DNA of 64,000 bases from Actinomycetota bacterium (GTDB lineage: Bacteria; Actinomycetota; Thermoleophilia; Gaiellales; Gaiellaceae): assembly GCA_020029595.1 (NCBI GenBank), contig JAIBJN010000005.1:37768-101767 (forward strand), written 5' to 3'. This document shows, piece by piece, positions 40,334 to 48,127 of this stretch. How positions within the stretch are numbered: position 1 is the stretch's first letter; each line of letters begins with the position of its first letter. A model generated the notes under the pieces. The model was not told the origin of the DNA. It did not search any database and was given only the letters and a program-made list of their open reading frames with translations. The position numbers and the translations under genes are program-made.

Positions 40334-40941
40334 AGCAGCACCTCCGCCACGAGCTCCGGCCGGCCCTCGGGCCCGTCCGGCTGGAAGCGGACGAGCGTGT
40401 CTCCGACGAGGACGTCGCAGTCGAGGCGATCGACGCCGAGGATGTCCGCGATGGCGACAGCCTTCTCCTCGGGATCCTGCGCCCGCAGGTGGAGCTCGCC
40501 GAGACGTAGCGTCTCGGCGTTCCCGAGCAGCTCTTCGATCCAGTCGCGCGGCGGGTGTACCTCCAGCCGGTACCCGGCCTCCGTGGCGATGAACGTGCGC
40601 TTGCCCGGGTGGTCCTGGATCTTGAGACCGAGGTCGGCGGCCCGCTCGAGCGCCTCGGTGAAGCCGTCCTCGTCGAGTGCGATGCCGAGGTGGTCGACGC
40701 GCGGGTGCTCCCAGTGGCCGGGCTGGAGGACGACGTTGACGGCGCCGCGCGCGAGCTCGACTAGACGAAGACGGAAGCCCATCGCGTCGAGCTCCTCCCA
40801 CGACGTCCCCGCCTCGAACCACTCCGAGGCCTCGCCCTTCCAGCCGTAGCGACCCAGGAGCCCGAACCCGAGCTTCCCGAGATAGCGGGCTTCGAGGAGC
40901 CGCACCCTGCTCGTCACGAGGTGGTAGTGGAAGAGCTGCAC
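40330..40941 (-). CDS. VOC-like protein at the head of the purM operon
   Basis: A protein of about 203 residues with two VOC-type repeats: FHYHLVTSRVRLLEARYLGKLGF at the start, PRVDHLGIALDEDGFTEALERA (with a ligand-like His) and GYRLEVHPPRDW. The second half (LRLGELHLRAQDPEEKAVAI) looks like a further module with fewer obvious metal ligands. The product is unknown. GTG 40941 is the most likely start; an in-frame start at 41034 would overlap the divergent small membrane gene. Its place as first gene of the VOC-purM-purN-purH run is unusual. Confidence 0.7.
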   Translation of the reverse strand: MQLFHYHLVTSRVRLLEARYLGKLGFGLLGRYGWKGEASEWFEAGTSWEELDAMGFRLRLVELARGAVNVVLQPGHWEHPRVDHLGIALDEDGFTEALERAADLGLKIQDHPGKRTFIATEAGYRLEVHPPRDWIEELLGNAETLRLGELHLRAQDPEEKAVAIADILGVDRLDCDVLVGDTLVRFQPDGPEGRPELVAEVLL

Positions 40942-41023
40942 GGGGGCCGGGCCATCGTAACGGGCGAGATCCGGCCCGTCTGAGCGGTAGAGTGCTCGGC
41001 GACCGCCCGAGGAAGGAGGACGC

Positions 41024-41281
41024 ATGTCGAGCACGCCCCCGCCCCCGCCGCCGCCTCCGGCGCCGAGCTACGAGCGGGCCTACTACCCGATGCCGTCGAT
41101 GCCGGCTCCATCCGCCGAGCTCATCGTTTTCCTCGTCGCCTGGGTCGTGGCCCTCATCGTGACGTTGGCCGCGGACCGCGTTGACTGGTCCGCGTTCCTC
41201 GTGGCGACCACCGTCCTCTCTGCCGCCTTCATCATCTCCCGCGGCATCGCCAAGGCCGGGAAGGTGCACGAGGGCCGCTAG
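41024..41281 (+). CDS. Small Pro-rich two-helix membrane protein
   Basis: An 85-residue protein. The N-terminus has a run of eight prolines, then PSYERAYYPMPSMPAP, followed by two membrane helices (about 33-49 and 56-72) and a Lys/His tail. AGGAAGGAGGA sits 3 bases before the ATG, one of the strongest ribosome sites in the window, which supports real expression. The family is not recognised. It is divergent from the VOC-purM operon. GGGCC-GTTCT-GGCCC directly after the stop may be a weak terminator. Confidence 0.7.
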   Translation: MSSTPPPPPPPPAPSYERAYYPMPSMPAPSAELIVFLVAWVVALIVTLAADRVDWSAFLVATTVLSAAFIISRGIAKAGKVHEGR

Positions 41282-41335
41282 GGCCGTTCTGGCCCGTCGG
41301 GCGAAAAGCGCCTGAGTCTCGCCGGCAGGATCCCG

Positions 41336-41364
41336 TTGCTTTGCGGGCCGCTGCCGCGTAGCGT
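41336..41364 (+). promoter_or_regulatory. Promoter of the pucR-like gene
   Basis: TTGCTT (41336-41341) and TAGCGT (41359-41364) are separated by exactly 17 bases, 30 bases before the ATG at 41394. This is the best sigma70-like pair in this intergenic region. Confidence 0.5.
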
Positions 41365-41393
41365 TTGGCCTTGGTGTCGAAAACGCGGTCGAC

Positions 41394-42851
41394 ATGCTGA
41401 CGGTTGGGGATCTCGCGGGCATGGCCGGGCTGGAGCTGACGGTCGCAGCCGGCGAGGACGGACTCGGGAAGGAGGTGAGCTGGCTCCACGTCTCGGAGCT
41501 GGTCGACCCGACGGAGTTCCTCGAAGGCGGCGAGTTCCTGCTGACGACGGGGCTCGGGGTCGGCGAACTGGCGACGACGCAGCGCGCGTACCTTCGCCGT
41601 CTCGCGAGGCACGGCCTCGCGGGGCTCGGTTTTGGCCTCGGGTTCGGCTTCCCTGACGTCCCCGCTCCGATCGTCGAGGAGGCGGATCGGCTCTCGTTCC
41701 CGGTGCTCGGCGTGCCGTACGAGGTGCCGTTCGTCGCCATCACGAAGGCAGCCTTTACGCACCTCGCCAACGAGCAGCTGGAGCAGCTGATGCGCGCGCT
41801 CGCCGTCCACGAGCGCCTCGCTGACGCGGTGATCCGCGGCCGGGGCCTGCAGGCGCTCCTGGCCGTCGTCTGCAACCACCTCGACTGCAGCCTCGCCCTC
41901 GTCGACGAGCGCGGACGGGTCGTCGCGGAGCGCCACGGCCGAAAGCGCGCGAGCTTCGACGCCGCGCTGGAGCTCCCGGTCGTCGCCGACGGGGATGTTG
42001 CCACGCTTCGGGCCGCGCGCGAGGGGCGACCCTTCGGAGAGTACGACAGGCTCGTTCTCCACCACGGCCAGACGGCGCTCGCCTTCGAGCTCTCGCGCCG
42101 GCACGCCGTCAGCGCGGCCGAGCTGCGGCTCGCCGGCGACCTGCTCGAGGACCTGGAGGAGGAGCGGCTCGACGACCGTGAGACGAGCCGCCGGATGGCC
42201 GCCTTCGGCCTCGAGCCCGCCGGGAGCTACGCGGCGCTCCTCGCGGCGCCGCGCAACGGCCTGAACGGCGAGCATGTTCGCCGCGAGGTCGCCGGGGAGC
42301 TGGACCGCCGCAGCATCCGTTATCTGTCGGCCGCTCGCCGCGACCGCGCCTCCTTCCTCGTCGAGGCGGCGAGCGGGGACGAGATCCTCGTGCTCGCCGA
42401 GAAGATCGTGAAGGCAGGGCCGCACACGCGGGTCGGCGTCGGGAGGCCGGCGCACGGCCGCTCGCTGGGGCGGAGCCTCCTCGAGGCGCGCGCCGCGCTC
42501 GACGCCGCGAGCGGAGACGTCGCCTCCTACCGCGATCTCGGCTCCCTCGAGCTCCTGCTCAGCCTGCCCGACGCGACGCTCGAGGCGTTCGTCGACCGCG
42601 TCCTCGGCCCGGCGGCGGCGAGCGAGCGTCTGATGGACTCGCTGAGGGCGCTCCTCGACTCGGGCTGCCGCTGGAGCGACGCGGCCGAGCACCTCGGCGT
42701 CCATCGACATACGCTGCGCTACCGCATGGAACGACTCCGCGAGCAAACGGGGCGCCACCCGGACGATCCGGAGGAGCGCATGGAGCTCTGGCTCGCGGTC
42801 AAGGCCGGGCAGGCCCTCGCGGCGAGGAACGGACGGAGCACAGGGGCGTGA
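41394..42851 (+). CDS. PucR-family transcriptional regulator
   Basis: A 485-residue regulator. Residues 1-120 are the PucR domain (LTVGDLAGMAGLELTVAAG, GGEFLLTTGLG). The middle is a degenerate GGDEF-like sensor region, and residues about 415-470 the C-terminal helix-turn-helix (LLDSGCRWSDAAEHLGVHRH followed by TLRYRMERL). PucR proteins control purine, amine or amino-acid catabolism in response to metabolites. It overlaps the aminotransferase start by 4 bases, so it is co-transcribed with the genes it most likely controls. Confidence 0.9.
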   Translation: MLTVGDLAGMAGLELTVAAGEDGLGKEVSWLHVSELVDPTEFLEGGEFLLTTGLGVGELATTQRAYLRRLARHGLAGLGFGLGFGFPDVPAPIVEEADRLSFPVLGVPYEVPFVAITKAAFTHLANEQLEQLMRALAVHERLADAVIRGRGLQALLAVVCNHLDCSLALVDERGRVVAERHGRKRASFDAALELPVVADGDVATLRAAREGRPFGEYDRLVLHHGQTALAFELSRRHAVSAAELRLAGDLLEDLEEERLDDRETSRRMAAFGLEPAGSYAALLAAPRNGLNGEHVRREVAGELDRRSIRYLSAARRDRASFLVEAASGDEILVLAEKIVKAGPHTRVGVGRPAHGRSLGRSLLEARAALDAASGDVASYRDLGSLELLLSLPDATLEAFVDRVLGPAAASERLMDSLRALLDSGCRWSDAAEHLGVHRHTLRYRMERLREQTGRHPDDPEERMELWLAVKAGQALAARNGRSTGA

Positions 42852-44200
42852 CGACGGTCGACCACCTCTGGCGGCACTTCACCCCGGCCGGCGCGAGCCG
42901 CATCGTCATCGAGCGGGCCGAGGGGTGCTACCTCTGGGACTCGGAGGGAAAGCGCTACTTGGACGCCCTCTCGGCGCTCTACTGCGTGAACATCGGCTAC
43001 GGCCCCTGGCCGGAGATCGCCGAGGCGGCGAGGCGCCAGCTCGAGGAGCTCCCCTTCTTCTCCAACTGGGTCGGCTTCGCGACGCCGCCCTCGCTCGAGC
43101 TGGCGGACAAGCTGGCAGAGCTCGTGCCGATCGACGTCGGCCGCGTCTTCTTCGTCGGCGGCGGCTCGGAGGCCGTCGAGTCGGCGCTGAAGATCGCGCG
43201 GCAGTACCACCGCCTGCGCGGGGAGCCGACGCGGACGAAGTTCGTGACGCGCCGGAGCGCCTACCACGGCACGACGCTGGGCGCGCTCTCCATCAACGGC
43301 AGCCCCTCGCTGCGGGCGCAGTTCGAGCCGCTCCTGCCCGGCTGCCTCCGCGCGCCGATGCCGTACCGCTACCGCTGTCCGTACTGCGCGGAGAAGCCCG
43401 GCTGCACGCTGCGCTGCGCGGACGAGATCGACGCGATCGTCGAGAACGAGGGCCCGGAAACCGTCGCCGCCGTGATTCTCGAGCCGGTGCAGAACTCCGC
43501 CGGCTCGATCGTGCCTCCACCCGGCTACTTCGAGCGCGTGCGCGAGATCTGCGACGCGCGCGGGCTCCTGCTCGTCGCGGACGAGGTCATCTGCGGCTTC
43601 GGCCGAGTCGGCGAGTGGTTCGGCTCGACGCGTTACGGAATCGAGCCGGACATGATGACGCTGGCGAAGGGAATCACCTCGGCCTACGCGCCGCTCGGGG
43701 CCGTGGTCGCGTCCACGCGTGTGATCGAGCCGTTCTTCGCGGAGCCGCAGACCGCCCTCACGCACGGGGTCACGTTCGGCGGCCACCCGCTCTCCTGCGC
43801 AATCGCGCTCGCGAACCTGGAGATCATGGAGCGGGAGGACCTGATCGGCCGCTCCCGGCGCCTGGGCGAGGAGCTGCGGACGCGCTGTGAGCGACTCATG
43901 GCCGAGCATCCGATGGTCGGCGACGTACGCGGCGACGGCTACTTCTACTCGCTCGAGCTCGTGAAGGACAAGGAGACGAAGGAGACCTTCGCGCCGGCCG
44001 AGCGGGACGCGCTCATCAAGGGCTTCCTGACGCCGCGGATGCGGGAGCTCGGCGTCTACACGCGCTTCGACGACCGGGCGGAGACGTGCGCACAGCTCGC
44101 GCCCCCGCTCGTCGCCGGGCCGGAGGAGTTCGACGAGATGGTGGAGGTGCTCCGGCAGGTGCTCGACGAGGCCTGGGAGCGGATCAACGTCAAGGTCTGA
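42848..44200 (+). CDS. Class III omega-aminotransferase
   Basis: A 450-residue PLP enzyme of the beta-alanine/GABA/putrescine-pyruvate transaminase group. The PLP segments are VGGGSEAVESALKIARQY, AYHGTTLGALSI, LLVADEVICGFGRVGEWF and the cofactor Lys in MMTLAKGITSAYAPLG. An unusual cysteine cluster, CPYCAEKPGC followed by C, lies at about residues 178-192, in a loop where most relatives lack it. GTG 42848 overlaps the regulator. With the following aldehyde dehydrogenase it would convert an omega-amine to a carboxylic acid through the aldehyde. Confidence 0.92.
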   Translation: MTTVDHLWRHFTPAGASRIVIERAEGCYLWDSEGKRYLDALSALYCVNIGYGPWPEIAEAARRQLEELPFFSNWVGFATPPSLELADKLAELVPIDVGRVFFVGGGSEAVESALKIARQYHRLRGEPTRTKFVTRRSAYHGTTLGALSINGSPSLRAQFEPLLPGCLRAPMPYRYRCPYCAEKPGCTLRCADEIDAIVENEGPETVAAVILEPVQNSAGSIVPPPGYFERVREICDARGLLLVADEVICGFGRVGEWFGSTRYGIEPDMMTLAKGITSAYAPLGAVVASTRVIEPFFAEPQTALTHGVTFGGHPLSCAIALANLEIMEREDLIGRSRRLGEELRTRCERLMAEHPMVGDVRGDGYFYSLELVKDKETKETFAPAERDALIKGFLTPRMRELGVYTRFDDRAETCAQLAPPLVAGPEEFDEMVEVLRQVLDEAWERINVKV

Positions 44201-44212
44201 CAGGAGGGTTCG

Positions 44213-45673
44213 ATGGCGACCACAGTGAGGGTGCTGCAGAACTTCGTCGGCGGCGAGTGGGTCGACGCGACTGGCGAGAGCGCTCGCGAGATCGTCTCGC
44301 CGGTCACCGGCGAGAAGCTCGCCGACGCGCCGAACGCGAGCCAGGAGGACATCGCCCGGGCGGCGAAGGCCGCGCGGGAGGCGCAGCCTCGGTGGGCGGC
44401 GCTCTCCGCCTGGGAGCGCGCCGAGGTCTGCCACAAGATCGCGGACCTCATCGACGAGCGCAAGGAGGACTTTGCGCGCGAGCTCTCGCTCGAGCAGGGT
44501 AAGCCCTTCGTCGCAGAGGGGATCCCGGACATCGAGGAGACGGCCGAGAACTTCCGCATCGCGGCCGAGGACGTCAAGCGGATGGAGACCGCCGTCATTC
44601 CCTCCCAGGACGTGAACAAGCGCATCCTCACCTTCCGGAAGCCGAACGGCGTGTACGCGGCGATCACGCCCTGGAACTTCCCCACGCTCATCCCGGTCGA
44701 GCTGATCGCGCCGGGCATCGCGGCGGGCAACACGATCGTGGCCAAGCCGTCCGAGTGGACGCCGATCGCGATGGCGAACTTCATGCAGATCATGGCCGAC
44801 GCCGGGCTCCCCGAGGGCGTCGTCAACGTCGTGTTCGGCGACGGGAAGGTCGGCGAGCGGCTGATCCAGGACGAGAACGTCGACTGCGTCGGGTTCGTCG
44901 GCTCCCATGGGACGGCGGAGAAGATCGTGCGCGCGGCGGGGCTCAAGCGCTCGCTCATCGAGGCGAGCGGGAACGGCCCGGTGGTCGTGTGCGCGGACGC
45001 CGACCTCGAGGCGGCCGCAAAGGGCGCGGTCTTCGGCGGGTTCTTCTGCGCCGGGCAGGTCTGCTGCGCCACGGAGCGCGTGCTCGTCGACCGGCGGGTG
45101 CACGACGACTTCCTCGCCGCGGTGGTGAGGGAAGCGGAGGGCTGGAAGCTCGGCGACCCCTTCGACGAGGACACGCTCGTCGGGCCGATGAACAACGAGC
45201 CGACGGCGCTGAAGATGGATCGGCACCTCGAGGACGCGGTCGAGAAGGGCGCGGAGATCGTCGTCGGCGGCGCGCGGGACGCCGGGCGGCCGACCGAGCT
45301 CTACTACCAGCCGACGATCGTGGCCGGAGTCGGGATCGACACGCTCATCAACCGCGACGAGACGTTCGGGCCCATCGTCCCGCTCATCACGGTCGCGGAC
45401 GACGACGAGGCGCTCGCGGTCGCCAACGACTCCCACCTCGGCCTCCAAGCCGCGGTCTACACGCGGAGCCTGAAGCGGGCGTTCCGCTACCTGGACAACC
45501 TCCAGGTCGGGAACGTCGTCGTCAACGACTCGACGGACTACTGGGAGGCCCACGAGCCCTTCGGCGGTGCGTCCGGCACCCGCACCGGATGGGGCCGCAT
45601 CGGCGGCCGCTACACGATGCTCGACATGACCGACCTGAGGACCGTCGTCCTTGACGTCGGCGGCCTGGAATAG
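44213..45673 (+). CDS. NAD(P)+-dependent aldehyde dehydrogenase
   Basis: A 486-residue ALDH. PWNFPTLIPVELIAPGIAAG is the cofactor loop, VAKPSEWTP follows, the general-base Glu is in LIEASGNGP, and the catalytic Cys in CAGQVCCATERVLV. EASGNGP in place of the usual ELGGKNP is a notable variant, and the catalytic region has two adjacent Cys. CAGGAGG precedes the ATG at 44213. Coupled with the aminotransferase 12 bases upstream, its substrate is probably an omega-semialdehyde such as succinate or malonate semialdehyde. Confidence 0.92.
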   Translation: MATTVRVLQNFVGGEWVDATGESAREIVSPVTGEKLADAPNASQEDIARAAKAAREAQPRWAALSAWERAEVCHKIADLIDERKEDFARELSLEQGKPFVAEGIPDIEETAENFRIAAEDVKRMETAVIPSQDVNKRILTFRKPNGVYAAITPWNFPTLIPVELIAPGIAAGNTIVAKPSEWTPIAMANFMQIMADAGLPEGVVNVVFGDGKVGERLIQDENVDCVGFVGSHGTAEKIVRAAGLKRSLIEASGNGPVVVCADADLEAAAKGAVFGGFFCAGQVCCATERVLVDRRVHDDFLAAVVREAEGWKLGDPFDEDTLVGPMNNEPTALKMDRHLEDAVEKGAEIVVGGARDAGRPTELYYQPTIVAGVGIDTLINRDETFGPIVPLITVADDDEALAVANDSHLGLQAAVYTRSLKRAFRYLDNLQVGNVVVNDSTDYWEAHEPFGGASGTRTGWGRIGGRYTMLDMTDLRTVVLDVGGLE

Positions 45674-45686
45674 CCGAGAGGCGGCG

Positions 45687-46454
45687 CTACGACTCGGGGT
45701 CGCGCTCGACCCAGATGGTGCTGCCGCGACGCGGCTCCGTCGCGCCGCGCCGCCATCCCTTCGGCCCCTCGACGACGTGCGTACTCTCCAGCAGGAAGAC
45801 GCGTTCGTCGACTGACCCCTGCTCCGTCACCCGCGCGGAGAACGCGGTGCGCTCCGGCTCCCAATGGGTCTTGCCGAGGCCCTCCGAGGTGAGCGTCAGC
45901 CTGCGCGGGCCGAAGAGCAGGAAGCGCCGCCTGCCCCGGGCGACGACGAGCCGTCCGGCTCCTCCCGGTTCCCCGAACGTGCGCCTGCGGGCAGCGGGGT
46001 CGCGATCGGTCTCGCGGAAGGGGAACGTGCGCCTCGTGCCGACATCCGCGGTCATTCCCGTCCGCAGGCGGCTTCCGAGCACGCGGAGGAACTCGTCGTC
46101 CTCGGCCCGCAGGCGCTTCTCGCCGCTGCTCGTGACGGTCTCCAGCCCGTCGAGCAGGGCGAAGTAGTCCTGTCTGGTCCGGTGGGAGAGAAACAGACCT
46201 CCCGTCTCGAAGTACCAGACCCGGAGCGTGGCGGCCAGCTCCAACGCCTCACGTTTCGCCAGGGACTCCGGGCGGGCGTACTTCGCGAGGGCTTCGAGCT
46301 CCTTCCAGAGTGCCTTGTAGGCGTCGATGCGCAGATCTCGAAGCGAGGTGTCGAACGTCGCCTCGAGGTTTCGGCGGGTTGTGAAGTACGTGCCGACGAT
46401 GGCCAGCGCGGCCGTCGCAACGAGGGTGATGAGTGAGGCCGCGAGCGCGCTCAT
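45687..46454 (-). CDS. Hypothetical protein with one N-terminal membrane helix
   Basis: A 255-residue protein. Residues 1-25 are a membrane anchor (MSALAASLITLVATAALAIV), followed by a helical region (LRDLRIDAYKALWKELEALA) reminiscent of bacterial membrane-anchored stress or restriction-associated coiled coils, then an Arg-rich C-terminal half of low complexity whose reality is doubtful. No family is recognised. ATG 46454 starts at the membrane helix. It is convergent with the aldehyde dehydrogenase across 13 bases. Confidence 0.5.
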   Translation of the reverse strand: MSALAASLITLVATAALAIVGTYFTTRRNLEATFDTSLRDLRIDAYKALWKELEALAKYARPESLAKREALELAATLRVWYFETGGLFLSHRTRQDYFALLDGLETVTSSGEKRLRAEDDEFLRVLGSRLRTGMTADVGTRRTFPFRETDRDPAARRRTFGEPGGAGRLVVARGRRRFLLFGPRRLTLTSEGLGKTHWEPERTAFSARVTEQGSVDERVFLLESTHVVEGPKGWRRGATEPRRGSTIWVERDPES

Positions 46455-46527
46455 GCGAGGCTCGGAACGGACGGATGATAACGCCGTCGGCGCCTGCAAA
46501 CGGAATCGTCGGCCGATGTCCTTCGGA

Positions 46528-46558
46528 GCCATGTCAGGGGTCTGACCCCTGACATGGC
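46528..46558. repeat. Perfect palindrome with GGGGTC-T-GACCCC core
   Basis: CCATGTCAGGGGTC (46529-46542) and GACCCCTGACATGG (46544-46557) are perfect inverted repeats around one T, with one further outer pair. It shares the GGGGTC-N-GACCCC core with the palindrome at 46682-46732, which suggests a REP-like family mobilised in trans. Confidence 0.75.
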
Positions 46559-46681
46559 CGTTGCGAAGGGGATTCCCAGGCCTCGCAGGCAGGTGTGGAA
46601 ACCGATTGCCGTCCGCAACGGGGCTGGCCGAGCCAGATCCGAGCTCACGGGCTGTTTCCACAGCTTTTTCCGTAGTTCGCA

Positions 46682-46732
46682 GGCCGTTCCGGCCACGGCC
46701 GGGGTCAGACCCCGGCCGTGGCCGGAACGGCC
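46682..46732. repeat. 51-base perfect palindrome next to the purF stop (REP-like; possible terminator)
   Basis: Arms of 25 bases (46682-46706 and 46708-46732) are exactly complementary around a single A. It starts 8 bases past the purF stop on the minus strand, so the transcript would form a very long hairpin and could end or stabilise the purL-purF message, although no T-run follows. The core GGGGTC-A-GACCCC matches the palindrome 150 bases away. Confidence 0.8.
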
Positions 46733-46739
46733 CTGGGAC

Positions 46740-48125
46740 TCAGACCGGTGTGCGCTCGAAACGAAGCTTGGCGAGGCGCAGGTCCTCGGGGATCCGCGTC
46801 GGGTAGCTCCGCGTCAGGCAGGCGCGGCAGAACGAGTTCGCCGGACGGCGCGTCGCCTCCTGGAGCCCCTCGAGAGAGAGGTAGGCGAGCGAGGTCGCGC
46901 CGATCTCCGCCCGCACGTCCTCGACCTCGCGGCCCGCGGCGATGAGCTCGTCTTCCCCGGCCATGTCGATGCCGTAGAAGCACGGTGAGACGATCGGCGG
47001 CGAAGAGACGCGCACGTGCACCTCGAGCGCCCCGGACTCGAAGAGCATGGCGACGATCTGCCGCGTCGTCGAGCCCCGCACGATCGAGTCGTCCACGACG
47101 ACGACCCGCTTCCCGCGCACCTCGGCGAGCGGGTTGAACTTCATGCGGATGCCGCGGTCGCGGAGTCCCTGGTCGGGCTGGATGAACGTGCGGCCGACGT
47201 AGCGGTTCTTGATCAGGCCTTCCTGGAACGGGATCCCGCTCGTGCGCGCGAAGCCGATCGCCGCGGGTGTGCCCGAATCGGGGATGGCCATGACGAGGTC
47301 GGCGTCGACCGGCGACTCGGACGCGAGCCGTTCGCCCATGCGCACCCGTGCGCCGTGCAGCTCGACGCCGCGGAGCGTCGAGTCCGGGCGTGCGAAGTAG
47401 ATGAACTCGAAGATGCAGAGCGCACCGCTGTCCCGCGGCTCGACCGCCTGCTCCGACCGTATCCCGGCGGCGTCCGCGACGACGAGCTCGCCCGGCTGGA
47501 GCTCGCGCGCCGGCTCGGCGCCGATCAGGTCGAACGCGCAGCCCTCCGAGGCGAGCAGCCAGTCGCCGTCGAGCTGCCCGAGGACGAGCGGCCGGATCCC
47601 GTCCGGGTCGCGGAAGCCGACGAGCTTTCCCTCCGAGAGCAGAACTGCCGAGAACGCGCCCTCGATGCGCGCCATCGTCGCGGCGACCGCCTCTTCGAGC
47701 GGCCGCTCGTCGTGCGCGACGAGCGCGGCGATCACCTCGGTGTCCGAGGTGGAGGAAAGCCGAACGCCGGCACTCGAGAGTTCCGCGCGGAGCTCCTCGG
47801 TATTGGTGAGGTTGCCGTTGTGGGCGAGGGCGACGGTGCGGGCGGGCCCGTGCTGCACGATCGGCTGGGAGTTCACCCACTGCGTCGACCCCGTCGTCGA
47901 GTACCGGCAGTGGCCGATCGCAGTCTGCCCACGCAGCCCGCGCAGCTTCTGCTCGGAGAAGACCTGCGTGACGAGCCCCATGTCTCGCAGGACCGTGAGG
48001 CGCCCGCCGTCCGAGACGGCGATCCCCGCCGACTCCTGGCCTCGGTGCTGGAGGGCGAAGAGCCCGAAGTACGAAAGCCGTGCGACGTCCCGATCGGTGG
48101 CGTGGATGCCGAAGATCCCGCACAT
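46740..48125 (-). CDS. purF: Amidophosphoribosyltransferase
   Basis: A 461-residue enzyme for the first committed purine step. It starts MCGIFGIHA, so Cys2 becomes the glutaminase nucleophile without a long propeptide. LFALQHRGQESAGIAVS and ALAHNGNLTN belong to the glutaminase; the PRPP-binding loop is VVVVDDSIVRGSTTRQIV. The CysX motifs near the C-terminus (PCFYGIDM, FCRACLTRSYP) match the 4Fe-4S-containing Bacillus-type enzyme. It lies 2 bases after purL. Confidence 0.97.
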   Translation of the reverse strand: MCGIFGIHATDRDVARLSYFGLFALQHRGQESAGIAVSDGGRLTVLRDMGLVTQVFSEQKLRGLRGQTAIGHCRYSTTGSTQWVNSQPIVQHGPARTVALAHNGNLTNTEELRAELSSAGVRLSSTSDTEVIAALVAHDERPLEEAVAATMARIEGAFSAVLLSEGKLVGFRDPDGIRPLVLGQLDGDWLLASEGCAFDLIGAEPARELQPGELVVADAAGIRSEQAVEPRDSGALCIFEFIYFARPDSTLRGVELHGARVRMGERLASESPVDADLVMAIPDSGTPAAIGFARTSGIPFQEGLIKNRYVGRTFIQPDQGLRDRGIRMKFNPLAEVRGKRVVVVDDSIVRGSTTRQIVAMLFESGALEVHVRVSSPPIVSPCFYGIDMAGEDELIAAGREVEDVRAEIGATSLAYLSLEGLQEATRRPANSFCRACLTRSYPTRIPEDLRLAKLRFERTPV

Positions 48126-48127
48126 GC

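Noticed and set aside
46590..46675. TTTCCACA/TGTGGAAA pair as DnaA boxes or an origin
   Set aside because: Only two imperfect matches, no A+T-rich region and no dnaA/dnaN context.
46658..46680. GCTGT-TTCC-ACAGC followed by TTTTT as a plus-strand terminator
   Set aside because: No plus-strand gene ends within 900 bases upstream, and the stem is only 5 bp.
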